From contig CALUCM010000005.1 of NCBI GenBank assembly GCA_943914555.1, positions 3,988 through 67,987 on the forward strand: a stretch of DNA of 64,000 bases, given 5' to 3'. How positions within the stretch are numbered: position 1 is the stretch's first letter; each line of letters starts with the position of its first letter. Below the pieces are notes generated by a model. That model was not told the origin of the DNA. It was given only the letters and a program-made list of their open reading frames with translations, and searched no databases. The translations under genes were made by a program, and so were the position numbers. Source of the DNA: an uncultured Francisella sp. Lineage in GTDB: Bacteria; Pseudomonadota; Gammaproteobacteria; Burkholderiales; Neisseriaceae. This document shows positions 18,336-27,477 of the stretch, one piece after another.

Positions 18336-20030
18336 TCAATTAGTAATAGATGTCACTTCCTCTATTGAGGTAATACCAAGTTTAATTTTTTCCAAACCAG
18401 ATCTGCGCAGTGTTTCCATGCCTTCAGAAATAGCCTGTTTTAAGAGATCATTCTCATCTTTACCATCAACAATGGCTTTTTGCATCGTCTCTGTCATCGG
18501 CAGCATCTCAAAAATACCAATTCGACCACGATAACCAGTACCTTTACATACTTTACAACCAACTGGACTATAAATACGCCAGTTCCCTTCCAAATCTTTT
18601 GGAGTGAATTGCAGTTGATATAGCATTTCTTCCGGCATGCGTTTAATCGGCTTTTTGCAGTTAGGACACAGTTGTCTTACCAATCGCTGAGCAATAATCA
18701 AAAGTATTGAACTCACGATATTGAAAGTTTCCACACCCATATTCTGTAAACGCGTCACCGTTGCTACAGCACTATTGGTATGCAAAGTGGAAAACACCAA
18801 ATGCCCCGTCTGAGAAGCTTTCAGCGCAATATCTGCTGTTTCCAAATCCCGAATCTCTCCTAACATAATCACATCAGGATCTTGCCTCAAAAAAGAGCGT
18901 AATGCTGTAGCGAAAGTCAAACCTCTCTTTTCATTCACACTGACTTGGTTAGCTCCAGGTAAAATAATCTCCACTGGATCCTCTACTGTAGAAATATTGA
19001 TTTCAGGTTTATTCAATATATTTAGGCAATTATACAAGGTCACAGTTTTACCCGATCCAGTTGGCCCAGTCACCAAAATCATTCCGTAAGGACGGTGAAT
19101 GGTTTCTAATAAGATATCTTGCTCTTTGACATTCATACCAATATCTTTTAACTGTAAAAAATTATTTCCCGAACTCCCCAAAATACGAATAACAATCTTT
19201 TCTCCAAATAAAGTGGGTAAGGTACTTACTCGAAAGTCAATCTTTCTTTTACGATTAATTTTAATTTGCATACTTCCATCTTGCGGGATACGTTTTTCTG
19301 AGATATCTAGTTGAGACATCACTTTGATACGGGAAGCAAATTTGTCTTTAGTCACAAGAGGTAATTGAACCACTTCTTTTAGGACACCATCCATCCGGTA
19401 ACGAATGCGCGCATAAAACTCATAAAACTCAAAATGGATATCAGAAGCACCAGAATTAACAGCATCTTTGATAATGCGATCAAGGAATTTAGCAATCGGG
19501 CCATCTTCACTCGTTCCGTCATCCTTAACCATCGTTACTGGGTTAAAGATTTCGTCCTTATTTAACTCTTCAATAATCGATGTAGACTCACGCCTGACCA
19601 CATCAAAAATATCTCCCAACACATTATCCGCTACTAGGACATATTCAATTTCTAATCCCAAATTAAAAAATAATTTTCGATACTCCGGTTCTAGAGTTGG
19701 ATTAGAAATTGCTAAAAATAATCGGTCATCTCGCTTAAATATAGGAAGCACTCGATAATCGTATAGTAATTCTTCTTTCACCAAACCATAAACATAATAA
19801 TGAGTATCATAGCTTGTTAAATCAAAAAATGGATAACCGTAAATCTCTGATAAAGCTTGGGCTAACTGTTGCGGTGATAGCACTTGACATTGAAATAGAT
19901 AAGGAGGAGTCCCTTCAGGATCATTATCATCAATATCATGCTCAGATCGATAAGCATTAAGGACTAAATTATACTGTTCATCAGTAATATATTTATTTTT
20001 CCTTAAAATGTTCAATAATCCTACACTCAT
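18336..20030 (-). CDS. pilB: type IV pilus assembly ATPase PilB (PilF in Neisseria)
   Basis: The GspE/PilB ATPase powers pilus extension. The start at 20030 (MSVGLLNILRK) is chosen because AGAGGTGC lies just upstream; a TTG 18 codons earlier has no support. The 564-residue product has an N-terminal MshEN-type domain, Walker A GPTGSGKT near residue 322, the VEDPVEI Asp box, Walker B in DPDVIMLGEIRD, and a zinc site made of CPNC and CKVC. All key parts are present. It leads the pilB-pilC-pilD-coaE operon. Confidence 0.96.
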   Translation of the reverse strand: MSVGLLNILRKNKYITDEQYNLVLNAYRSEHDIDDNDPEGTPPYLFQCQVLSPQQLAQALSEIYGYPFFDLTSYDTHYYVYGLVKEELLYDYRVLPIFKRDDRLFLAISNPTLEPEYRKLFFNLGLEIEYVLVADNVLGDIFDVVRRESTSIIEELNKDEIFNPVTMVKDDGTSEDGPIAKFLDRIIKDAVNSGASDIHFEFYEFYARIRYRMDGVLKEVVQLPLVTKDKFASRIKVMSQLDISEKRIPQDGSMQIKINRKRKIDFRVSTLPTLFGEKIVIRILGSSGNNFLQLKDIGMNVKEQDILLETIHRPYGMILVTGPTGSGKTVTLYNCLNILNKPEINISTVEDPVEIILPGANQVSVNEKRGLTFATALRSFLRQDPDVIMLGEIRDLETADIALKASQTGHLVFSTLHTNSAVATVTRLQNMGVETFNIVSSILLIIAQRLVRQLCPNCKKPIKRMPEEMLYQLQFTPKDLEGNWRIYSPVGCKVCKGTGYRGRIGIFEMLPMTETMQKAIVDGKDENDLLKQAISEGMETLRRSGLEKIKLGITSIEEVTSITN

Positions 20031-20153
20031 TTGCACCTCTCTATCTAAAATAATCTTGCTAGCATAACTACCACTTATTAACAATAGAATAACCCATAAA
20101 TGATCACCACTATTTGCAGAAATTTTTTATTATTATCCTTATTAACTGTTTTT

Positions 20154-20191
20154 CAATAAAAAAAGAGAGCTGAAGAAATCAACTCTCTTTT
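20154..20191 (-). terminator. rho-independent terminator after the porin gene
   Basis: AAAAGAGAG at 20161-20169 pairs with CTCTCTTTT at 20183-20191. Read on the minus strand, the stem is followed by a run of T residues. It lies 39 bases past the porin stop and separates the porin from pilB. Confidence 0.75.
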
Positions 20192-20229
20192 CAATCAACC
20201 AACGCACTAACGTGCTACGATTAAATTAA

Positions 20230-21447
20230 TTAGAACTTATGACGAAGACCTAAACCAACTGAGTAGTCCTCAATACGTCTTTCATCGCGTTTATATTTCT
20301 TATCTTCCTTCTTGCGAGCAATGTCTGTCACTTCATCTCTAATTTCTACCCAGCTTCTTGGGCGATCAGTCCAGTAACCAAGACTCGCCAAAACAGCAGT
20401 GCGCTTACTTAAATTATAATCCACACCAGCGATGATTTGAGAATATTTATTCTTAGCAGGATGATCGATATGACGATCCTTAGACTCACCATAGGCAAAT
20501 GAGATACGAGGGATTACATTGCCAGAAGTATAAGCAAAAGTTAAAGCCACATCATTGTTTTCCCTACCAACTCTAACTGGTACTACATCAGCAGGTGTAC
20601 CAACGACATAGAGTGAACTTTGCGTATTAATAGCATGTCTATAAGCTAAACCAGCAAATAAAGTGCCATCATCATAGCCAAAATTTAAGCCATGAACTTC
20701 GCCATTTAAACGATGATCTTTTCCTTCACCGCTGTCAGCTGAGATCTTAGAGAAATCCAAATTGTTCTTGAAGTTTTTGTAACCATATTTAATGAACCAA
20801 CCTGAATTCTCGTAACCCAAACCAACAGATAAAATATCCTTATAGGATGTCAAATTATTAATAACACTTGACAACTGAACCAAACCGCCATTATTTGCAG
20901 CCAAAGAAGTTTCAATCACATCTGGCAACGCATAACGCGCTTGGTCATAACGTAGGTTATCCTCTGGAGAGTACAACACACTTAAAGTCAGGCCAGACCA
21001 GCTAGGAGTGTCGTAACGAACACCAGTGTAACGATCACCATATTTAGTAATAGAAGATAAAGTGCGAACACCGTTACCTTCCCATTGATCTAATTCTTCC
21101 ATATCAGATTTGAATACATCTGATAGATAACCTGCTCTTAATGTACCAAAGCCACCAGATAATCCGATGAAACTATCACGACTTGCCCAACGAGAGTTAT
21201 TCGGTGAATTAGTATCCAAAGAAACATCTTGCTCAATTTGCCATAAGGCTTTGAGACCGTTTCCTAGATCTTCTTCTCCCTTAAATCCGATATAAGAACC
21301 CCAGTCGTTTACATCTGTGATGGTGTTACTTACATGGCTGCGCTTTGAATATTCTAAGCCGCCTTTGATCTCACCATACAAAGTCACTTCTGCCATTACT
21401 GCCAAGGGCATTGTTGACAATGCTAAAGCGATTAATGTCTTTTTCAT
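20230..21447 (-). CDS. outer-membrane porin, Neisseria/betaproteobacterial type
   Basis: The start at 21447 (MKKTLIALALS) is preferred because GGAGTG sits 8-9 bases upstream; the listed upstream ATG overlaps that site. The 405-residue protein has a signal peptide ending AMA, then EVTLYGEIKGGLEYS, which closely resembles Neisseria PorA/PorB. PWSGL-like loops and a C-terminal ...GLGLRHKF with terminal Phe, the BAM recognition signal, are also seen. It forms a trimeric diffusion channel in the outer membrane. The strong terminator and long upstream region suit a highly expressed, singly transcribed gene. Confidence 0.92.
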   Translation of the reverse strand: MKKTLIALALSTMPLAVMAEVTLYGEIKGGLEYSKRSHVSNTITDVNDWGSYIGFKGEEDLGNGLKALWQIEQDVSLDTNSPNNSRWASRDSFIGLSGGFGTLRAGYLSDVFKSDMEELDQWEGNGVRTLSSITKYGDRYTGVRYDTPSWSGLTLSVLYSPEDNLRYDQARYALPDVIETSLAANNGGLVQLSSVINNLTSYKDILSVGLGYENSGWFIKYGYKNFKNNLDFSKISADSGEGKDHRLNGEVHGLNFGYDDGTLFAGLAYRHAINTQSSLYVVGTPADVVPVRVGRENNDVALTFAYTSGNVIPRISFAYGESKDRHIDHPAKNKYSQIIAGVDYNLSKRTAVLASLGYWTDRPRSWVEIRDEVTDIARKKEDKKYKRDERRIEDYSVGLGLRHKF

Positions 21448-22407
21448 ATTACACTCCATAATCCGAATTCTGATTGATTCAAGTTCTCTACTCTAGCTAT
21501 AAGCACCTTCTAAGGTTACATACAGCCGTAATTTTATAAGCCACTTGGTGACCCTTTTATCGGCTGAGACTATAACACAACTTAGGCACCTTACTAAGTG
21601 TTTGGATGCATTTTAATCCAAAAAGACTAGAAATGCACCAAAAAACGATCACAAAAAACCCGCAACAACCAACTGCACACTTCTTGTGAGTCCACCTCTT
21701 TTATCGCCTTATACTAAGAACTACTTAAATATAACGTCAAAGCAGGCCACTTTTCATCTTCTGCGTCTTTAAATTTCTTAAAGAACTCTGGTTCAAACTT
21801 TGAACATCGATCGCAGAATACTTATACAGTAGGAGCTTTTTATAAATTTTACAAGCCCATACCTATAATTAAATGATCAAAATACTTCATCTAAATACAA
21901 TTAAAACCACACAATTTGGCCTTGATTAATAAAATAATTATAAATAACTTTTTGAAAAAAAAGAAATAAATAATAAAAAAATTATCATTATTTATCATGA
22001 TCCTTGTTCTCCATACAAAGGTCTCGGTATTCAAAAAGTGTCTCAAAAATGAGACACTTTTTACTTGGCTGACCGAAAATGCAACATCAAAATTAGGTTT
22101 AAATCTATCTATTTTTTAGATTTGCAATTTCACTCAAACATAATTTTAAAGCTATTTAAGGATTAATAAATCGCAAAGTTCTCCCTTAAAGTTACTGCTA
22201 ACCTTAACCACTCATCATGACTAAAAATATAAAAATTTAAATGCTAGTTTCTCTGTTTTCTTGATGACTGATATACTTTACAGCAGCATCTATTGCCAAC
22301 CTTTCATTTTTGGAGATGGAGTAGTTGCATTAGCATCTATCCTTTATAAATTTAGTTGAGAGAACTCAGAGATTTAATTAACTTCTCTAACATAGATAGA
22401 GGGCCAC
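21448..22407. other. 960-base AT-rich gap between divergent porin and nadD genes
   Basis: This should hold the porin and nadD control regions, but I could not assign a convincing promoter. It contains a perfect terminator-like hairpin (listed separately) and a protein-like minus-strand reading frame without a start at 21714-21821, which contains CDRCSKFEPEFFKKF. A 31-codon plus-strand ORF lies at 22264-22359. These are weak signs of decayed genes or of an unannotated short transcript. Confidence 0.4.
22033..22062. terminator. orphan bidirectional terminator-like hairpin
   Basis: AAAAAGTGTCTCA and TGAGACACTTTTT form a perfect 13-base-pair stem with a four-base AAAA loop. The A-tract and T-tract flanks make it a plausible terminator on either strand. 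It lies between two divergent genes, so neither neighbour needs it; it implies a transcript within the gap. Confidence 0.7.
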
Positions 22408-23019
22408 TTGCAAAAACAACTAGGTTTATTTGGCGGAACTTTTAACCCTGTGCATGATCATCACGTGTTGATGGCAAAGGCTTTTTTGACTACTTTTGCA
22501 CTTGATCATCTTTTAATTATTCCCGCTGGTATTGCTTATCATAAACAAGAAAGTAATGAGATTGCTTCTGCTACACACCGCTATCAAATGTGCCAACTCG
22601 CATTCTCTTCTTTGCCAAAGACCAGTGTCTCTACAGTTGATTTAGAACGTAAAGGAAATACTTATACCTATGATACTTTGACTGTTTTGCGTCATATTTA
22701 CTCTGAATATCGATTTTTATGGCTATTAGGAAGTGATGCTTTTTTACAGCTTGACCATTGGTATCGATATCAAGAGGTGATTGCGATGACCGATTTTGTA
22801 GTAGCAATACGACCACCTGCAAAAAAGCAAGATTTATTTGTATTTAATCAACAGCTTGATCCCCAAGCACATTATTACTGTTTGTCTCTACCTGCTTGTG
22901 CATTAAGTGCAAGCTCCATACGCCATAATATCACTCAGCATTGCTTTGATGAGAAAAGCGTGCCAGCATCGGTAAGAGACTATATTAAAGAACACCATCT
23001 ATATTCAGACATAATTTAA
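22408..23019 (+). CDS. nadD: nicotinate-nucleotide adenylyltransferase
   Basis: NadD makes NaAD from NaMN in NAD synthesis. The start must be the TTG at 22408, because the family motif GGTFNPVH begins at residue 9 and the next Met comes after it; GAGGG lies upstream. The 203 residues and the C-terminal LSASSIRHNI (ISSTxIR motif) are normal. The nucleotide-binding HxGH signature reads His16-Asp-His-His19, so the conserved glycine is a histidine. The order nadD-rsfS-rlmH is standard. Confidence 0.92.
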   Translation: MQKQLGLFGGTFNPVHDHHVLMAKAFLTTFALDHLLIIPAGIAYHKQESNEIASATHRYQMCQLAFSSLPKTSVSTVDLERKGNTYTYDTLTVLRHIYSEYRFLWLLGSDAFLQLDHWYRYQEVIAMTDFVVAIRPPAKKQDLFVFNQQLDPQAHYYCLSLPACALSASSIRHNITQHCFDEKSVPASVRDYIKEHHLYSDII

Positions 23020-23028
23020 AGGAGTTTA

Positions 23029-23403
23029 ATGTTAGTTTTATCTTCTATTGACAATCATATTGTTCGTTTAATTATAAAAACTCTGCAAGAAGTCAAAAGT
23101 GAATGTATTAAAGTAATCGATGTCAGAGAGCAAACTGTCCTCTTTTCCCATATGATCATCGCAACTGGCGTAAGCTCTCGACAAGTACGTGCCATGGGTC
23201 AAAAAGTTGTGCAAGCGTTAAAAGAAAACCATTGCGATAGCTTAGGCGTAGAAGGCCTAGAAAATGGCGAATGGGTATTGGTAGATGCAGGTGATGTCGT
23301 GCTGCATGCGATGCTACCTGCTATCAGACAATTTTATGATTTAGAAGAACTATGGGAAGAAAGCTACGATAATAACTATTTATCAAAAACAAATACGCAG
23401 TAA
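23029..23403 (+). CDS. rsfS: ribosomal silencing factor RsfS
   Basis: RsfS binds ribosomal protein uL14 and blocks subunit joining in starvation. The 124-residue protein has the family core IATGVSSRQVRAMG and GEWVLVDAGDVVLHAM. The AAGGAG ribosome site is well placed. It follows nadD by nine bases and its TAA stop shares one base with the rlmH ATG, so the three genes form an operon. Confidence 0.95.
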   Translation: MLVLSSIDNHIVRLIIKTLQEVKSECIKVIDVREQTVLFSHMIIATGVSSRQVRAMGQKVVQALKENHCDSLGVEGLENGEWVLVDAGDVVLHAMLPAIRQFYDLEELWEESYDNNYLSKTNTQ

Positions 23404-23870
23404 TGAAATTACATATTATCGCTGTCAGCCAGAAACAAGATTCCTGGGTAGAAGAGGCATCAAACGAATATATAAAACGTTTCGGAGTAGATTATGCCCT
23501 AGTGCTTAAAATGATCAAACCAGCAAAAAGAAAAGAAGGTCGAAAAATTGCATCTTTATTAGGAGAAGAAGAACAGAAAATTAAGGCTGCTTTACCCCAC
23601 CGTGCACATCCAGTAGTAATGGATGAAACAGGCAGAGCAATGAATTCCATAGCCTTTGCTAAGTTACTGCAATACTGGGAACAACAGTCATTAAGCCCTT
23701 GTTTTATCATTGGTAGCGCTGATGGTGTCAGCGAAAACTTAAAAAAACAAAGCACTTTATTGCAGCTTTCTGAATTTACCTTACCACATGGCCTTGCTAA
23801 AGTGATTTTAATTGAGCAACTTTATCGTGCGGTATCTATTATTAAAGGCTTACCTTACCACCGCGATTAA
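23403..23870 (+). CDS. rlmH: 23S rRNA (pseudouridine(1915)-N3)-methyltransferase
   Basis: RlmH is a small SPOUT methyltransferase that acts on 70S ribosomes. The 155-residue protein has the typical CFIIGSADGVSENLKKQ SAM loop and the C-terminal LPHGLAKVILIEQLYRA and GLPYHRD. Length and ends match the family. It overlaps the rsfS stop by one base. An 85-base gap with no visible feature follows. Confidence 0.96.
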   Translation: MKLHIIAVSQKQDSWVEEASNEYIKRFGVDYALVLKMIKPAKRKEGRKIASLLGEEEQKIKAALPHRAHPVVMDETGRAMNSIAFAKLLQYWEQQSLSPCFIIGSADGVSENLKKQSTLLQLSEFTLPHGLAKVILIEQLYRAVSIIKGLPYHRD

Positions 23871-23955
23871 CTTCATCCTCATAATTTTTCCCTAACTGAG
23901 TCTGAAATTATGTCATAAATGCTACAATGCGGCTTTTTGTCATTAATATATCGGC

Positions 23956-24690
23956 ATGTCTGAAACAATTCGCTTGAATAAACGACTCTCTCAACTAGGC
24001 TATTGTTCTCGGCGAGAAGCTGACGAATATATCCTAAAAAACTGGATATTAGTCAATGGTCAAGTGGCTCATTTAGGACAAAGGGTCAACAACCAAGATG
24101 TTATCGAAATCAAACACCAAGCCAAGCACTCACAAAAGAGAAAAATGACTATTTTACTCAACAAACCTATCGGATATGTTAGTTCACAGCCAGAAAACAA
24201 TTATCCTTGTGCAAGCAAGCTAATTACGATGAACCGCTATTTTCCCTCAGCCGCCAGTTATAAAATCAAGCCCACTTCGCTGCAAGGCTTAGCTCCTGCT
24301 GGAAGATTAGATATTGATTCCACTGGCCTTTTGGTCTTAACTCAAGACGGGCGCATTGCCAAGATGTTGATTGGTCAAGATAGTCCTATTGAAAAAGAAT
24401 ATTTAGTCACAGTACAAGGACAACTAAGCGCGCAAGGCTTGGCTCTCCTTAATCATGGGCTTTCTTTGGATACAGAAGTTTTGCGACCTGCTAAAGTGAG
24501 TTGGCATGACCCCAGTAAAAGACAACTTAAATTTATTTTGAGGCAAGGTAAAAAAAGACAGATTCGCCGCATGTGTGAACAAGTGAATTTACGTGTGGTG
24601 TACCTAAAACGCGTACGTATCGGACAGATTCACTTGAGCGATTTACCTTTAGGTAGGTGGCGTCTTCTTGAAGGTCATGAATATTTTTAA
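23956..24690 (+). CDS. rluF: RsuA/RluB/RluF-family pseudouridine synthase, probably RluF
   Basis: The 244-residue protein has an N-terminal S4 domain (RLNKRLSQLGYCSRREADEYI) and the catalytic aspartate motif GRLDIDSTGLLVLTQDG. The C-terminal RQIRRMCEQVNLRVVYLKRVRIG is typical of the large-subunit group. IGQDSPIEKEYLVTV best fits RluF (23S rRNA U2604), although RluB and RluE relatives cannot be excluded. It is monocistronic by spacing. Confidence 0.75.
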   Translation: MSETIRLNKRLSQLGYCSRREADEYILKNWILVNGQVAHLGQRVNNQDVIEIKHQAKHSQKRKMTILLNKPIGYVSSQPENNYPCASKLITMNRYFPSAASYKIKPTSLQGLAPAGRLDIDSTGLLVLTQDGRIAKMLIGQDSPIEKEYLVTVQGQLSAQGLALLNHGLSLDTEVLRPAKVSWHDPSKRQLKFILRQGKKRQIRRMCEQVNLRVVYLKRVRIGQIHLSDLPLGRWRLLEGHEYF

Positions 24691-24938
24691 AAATTTCAAT
24701 CTTTAATTAAAGTGGCGCTCCAATATTTCTGAAATACTAATAAATCTTTACCTAAATCCATACTTTATTATTGTCAATCAATGTCATCATTACTACAGTA
24801 ATTTTAATTCTTATGGGATGAACACTATCAAAATGAATACAATTATTTCCATGCTAAAATGTTTAGGATAGACTTGACAAGACAGTGCTTGCCTATTGCC
24901 CTTTAGCGATTAACTTTAAAAATTTAAGGAATGCGATT

Positions 24939-27212
24939 ATGACCACTACCCACATCACCGGCTTTCCACGCATCGGAGCTAAAAGAGAACTAAAATTTAT
25001 TTTAGAGCAATTTTGGCAAGGCAAAGTTTCGGCCGAAGATGTTTTTGCAGTTGGCCAACAAATCCGAGCATACAATCGTCAACTTCAACAAAAAGCAGGC
25101 ATTGACTTATTACCGGTGGGTGACTTTAGTTATTATGACCAAGTATTAGATGGCTTAATATTAGTAGGTGCTATTCCCAAACGTTTTGGTTTTGATGTTA
25201 ATCATCTTACTTTACAGCAGTATTCAGAGTTGGCTCGTGGTAATGCACAACAGCCTGCACTAGAAATGACCAAATGGTTTGATACCAATTACCATTATCT
25301 GGTACCAGAATGGCATGTGGATACTGAATTTCACCCTATCACTCAACCATTAATCGCACAGATAGAAGAGATTAAAAAAACAGGTGTGCGTTTTAAGCCT
25401 ACACTTATTGGTCCAGTTAGCTTATTGCACTTAGGTAAAAGTAAAGAAGAAAACTTCTCTCCCCTAGCTTTGTTGCCCAAGCTTATCAAAACCTATCAAC
25501 AGATTATTGAGGAATTAACGCAAGCGGGTGCAGAGTATATTCATTTGGATGAGCCAATCTTGGCACTATCTTTGCAAAATGACTGGCTAGAAGCTTTTAA
25601 AAAAAGCTATCAAACTCTATGTCTGACTAAGACCAAACTAATCATCGGCACTTATTTCGCCTCTGTAGTAGAACAACAGATGTTATTAAAACACTTACCC
25701 ATTGCTGGGCTACATCTTGATCTCATCAGAGCTCCTGAGCAACTCAATTATTTTCTACAAGATTGGCCACAAGATAAAATCTTATCTTTAGGAATAATCG
25801 ATGGACGAAATATTTGGAAAACTGATCTTAACCAAGTGTATCAAAACTTAAATGATGCCAAACAAAAATTAACGGATAGATTGTGGCTCTCAACCAGTTG
25901 TTCCCTATTACATACCGCTCAAGACCTTGCTTTAGAAGAAAAATTAGACCATAGCCTCAAACAGCATTTGGCTTTTGCGGTACAAAAATTGGATGAACTT
26001 ACTTTGTTAAAAAAAGCCTTAGATGAAGGGCAAGAAAGCGTCCAGGCAGAATTTGCTGAGTGCGCACGCATCATGCAAATAAGACAACATGACCCACGCG
26101 TTCATAATACAGCTGTGCAAGAAAGATTGGCTAGACTCTCTACTGATTGTGATCAAAGAAAAAACCCTTTTTCTGTAAGAGAAAAATTACAACACAAACG
26201 CTTAAAACTGCCATTACTACCGACAACCACTGTTGGTTCCTTCCCACAAACATCAAGCATCCGTCAGGCGCGTGCTCAGTACAAAAAAGGGAAATTGTCT
26301 TGCCAAGATTATGAAAAACAAATGCAAGAAGAAATCCGCCAAATGGTGGATATTCAAGAAGAACTTGATATTGATGTTCTGGTGCATGGAGAGCCAGAAC
26401 GCAATGATATGGTGGAATATTTTGCTGAACAGTTAGAGGGTTATCTTTTCACTGGATTTGGATGGGTGCAAAGCTATGGAACCCGATGTGTCAAACCGCC
26501 CATTATCTACGGTGATGTGAGCCGCCCGCAAGCAATGACTGTTAACTGGTCTACTTTTGCGCAAAACCTAACACAAAGGCCAATGAAAGGAATGTTAACT
26601 GGACCAGTAACTATGTTGCAATGGAGTTTTGTACGTGATGACATTCCACGCAGTAAGGTGGCAGAGCAAATCGCTTTGGCATTAAATGATGAAGTACGGG
26701 ATCTAGAAAAAGCTGGCATTCAAATTATCCAAATAGACGAGCCGGCCTATCGTGAAGGTTTGCCTTTACAGCGCAAGGACTGGGATAATTACTTAAGCTG
26801 GGCAAGTCGAGCATTCCGTTTGACCTCTAACGGCGTGCAAGATGAAACGCAAATCCACACACACATGTGCTATTCCGATTTTCAGGACATTTTGCCAGCC
26901 ATTGCAGCTATGGATGCAGATGTGATTACCATGGAAACCTCACGTTCTGATATGGAACTTCTGGACACATTTATGGAATTTAATTATCCCAACGAAATTG
27001 GCCCAGGTGTCTATGATATTCATAGTCCACGCGTACCAACCATTGAAGAATTACGTCATTTAATAAAAAAAGCATTGCAAGTAATTCCAGCAGCACATTT
27101 GTGGATTAATCCTGATTGCGGGTTAAAAACCCGCAGCTGGGAAGAAGTCAAACCAGCACTTGCTAATATGGTGAAAGTGGCCAAACAATTTCGCGAGGAA
27201 CTAAGTCAATAA
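24939..27212 (+). CDS. metE: cobalamin-independent methionine synthase
   Basis: MetE transfers a methyl group from 5-methyl-THF-triglutamate to homocysteine. The start at 24939 (MTTTHITGFPRIG) has AAGGA eight bases upstream and matches the family N-terminus. The zinc ligands His642 and Cys644 (HTHMC) and Cys727 (NPDCGLKTR) are visible. The 757 residues are full length. The 248-base leader has no recognisable MetR site or riboswitch. Confidence 0.97.
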   Translation: MTTTHITGFPRIGAKRELKFILEQFWQGKVSAEDVFAVGQQIRAYNRQLQQKAGIDLLPVGDFSYYDQVLDGLILVGAIPKRFGFDVNHLTLQQYSELARGNAQQPALEMTKWFDTNYHYLVPEWHVDTEFHPITQPLIAQIEEIKKTGVRFKPTLIGPVSLLHLGKSKEENFSPLALLPKLIKTYQQIIEELTQAGAEYIHLDEPILALSLQNDWLEAFKKSYQTLCLTKTKLIIGTYFASVVEQQMLLKHLPIAGLHLDLIRAPEQLNYFLQDWPQDKILSLGIIDGRNIWKTDLNQVYQNLNDAKQKLTDRLWLSTSCSLLHTAQDLALEEKLDHSLKQHLAFAVQKLDELTLLKKALDEGQESVQAEFAECARIMQIRQHDPRVHNTAVQERLARLSTDCDQRKNPFSVREKLQHKRLKLPLLPTTTVGSFPQTSSIRQARAQYKKGKLSCQDYEKQMQEEIRQMVDIQEELDIDVLVHGEPERNDMVEYFAEQLEGYLFTGFGWVQSYGTRCVKPPIIYGDVSRPQAMTVNWSTFAQNLTQRPMKGMLTGPVTMLQWSFVRDDIPRSKVAEQIALALNDEVRDLEKAGIQIIQIDEPAYREGLPLQRKDWDNYLSWASRAFRLTSNGVQDETQIHTHMCYSDFQDILPAIAAMDADVITMETSRSDMELLDTFMEFNYPNEIGPGVYDIHSPRVPTIEELRHLIKKALQVIPAAHLWINPDCGLKTRSWEEVKPALANMVKVAKQFREELSQ

Positions 27213-27410
27213 TCATAAACAGTCAAGTGCCATACTACCAGCACCATGCGCCTTTATACGGTTTTTTTTGCATGATCAAACTACCCTAAGTGATTGGCCA
27301 TACATCTGTTTCGGATAAAATTAACGGTTTTACTGCTGGCAGTATGCTTTTTGGCATAATGACTGTTCTGAACCGAATATCCACCATTCCTGACCGACTA
27401 TTAAGCTTGC

Positions 27411-27440
27411 TTGAAAATTAAGAATAAAAATCGGTAATAT
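27411..27440 (+). promoter_or_regulatory. candidate promoter for pilY1
   Basis: TTGAAA and TAATAT are separated by 18 bases and end 37 bases before the pilY1 ATG, which has AGGT as a modest ribosome site. The rest of the 265-base gap holds only an eight-T run and a short hairpin at 27350; no gene is visible. Confidence 0.35.
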
Positions 27441-27477
27441 TCTAAACTAGAAAGACGGCTTAAAGTAGGTCACCGAT

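Noticed and set aside
20031..20084. Longer PilB start (TTG at 20084)
   Set aside because: No ribosome site there; ATG at 20030 has AGAGGTG and matches the family start.
24691..24938. Riboswitch or MetR site upstream of metE
   Set aside because: No conserved riboswitch core or clear MetR inverted repeat was found in the leader.
27440..27460. Neisseria DNA uptake sequence (AGACGGC near pilY1)
   Set aside because: Only a partial match; I noticed no complete GCCGTCTGAA or its complement in the window.
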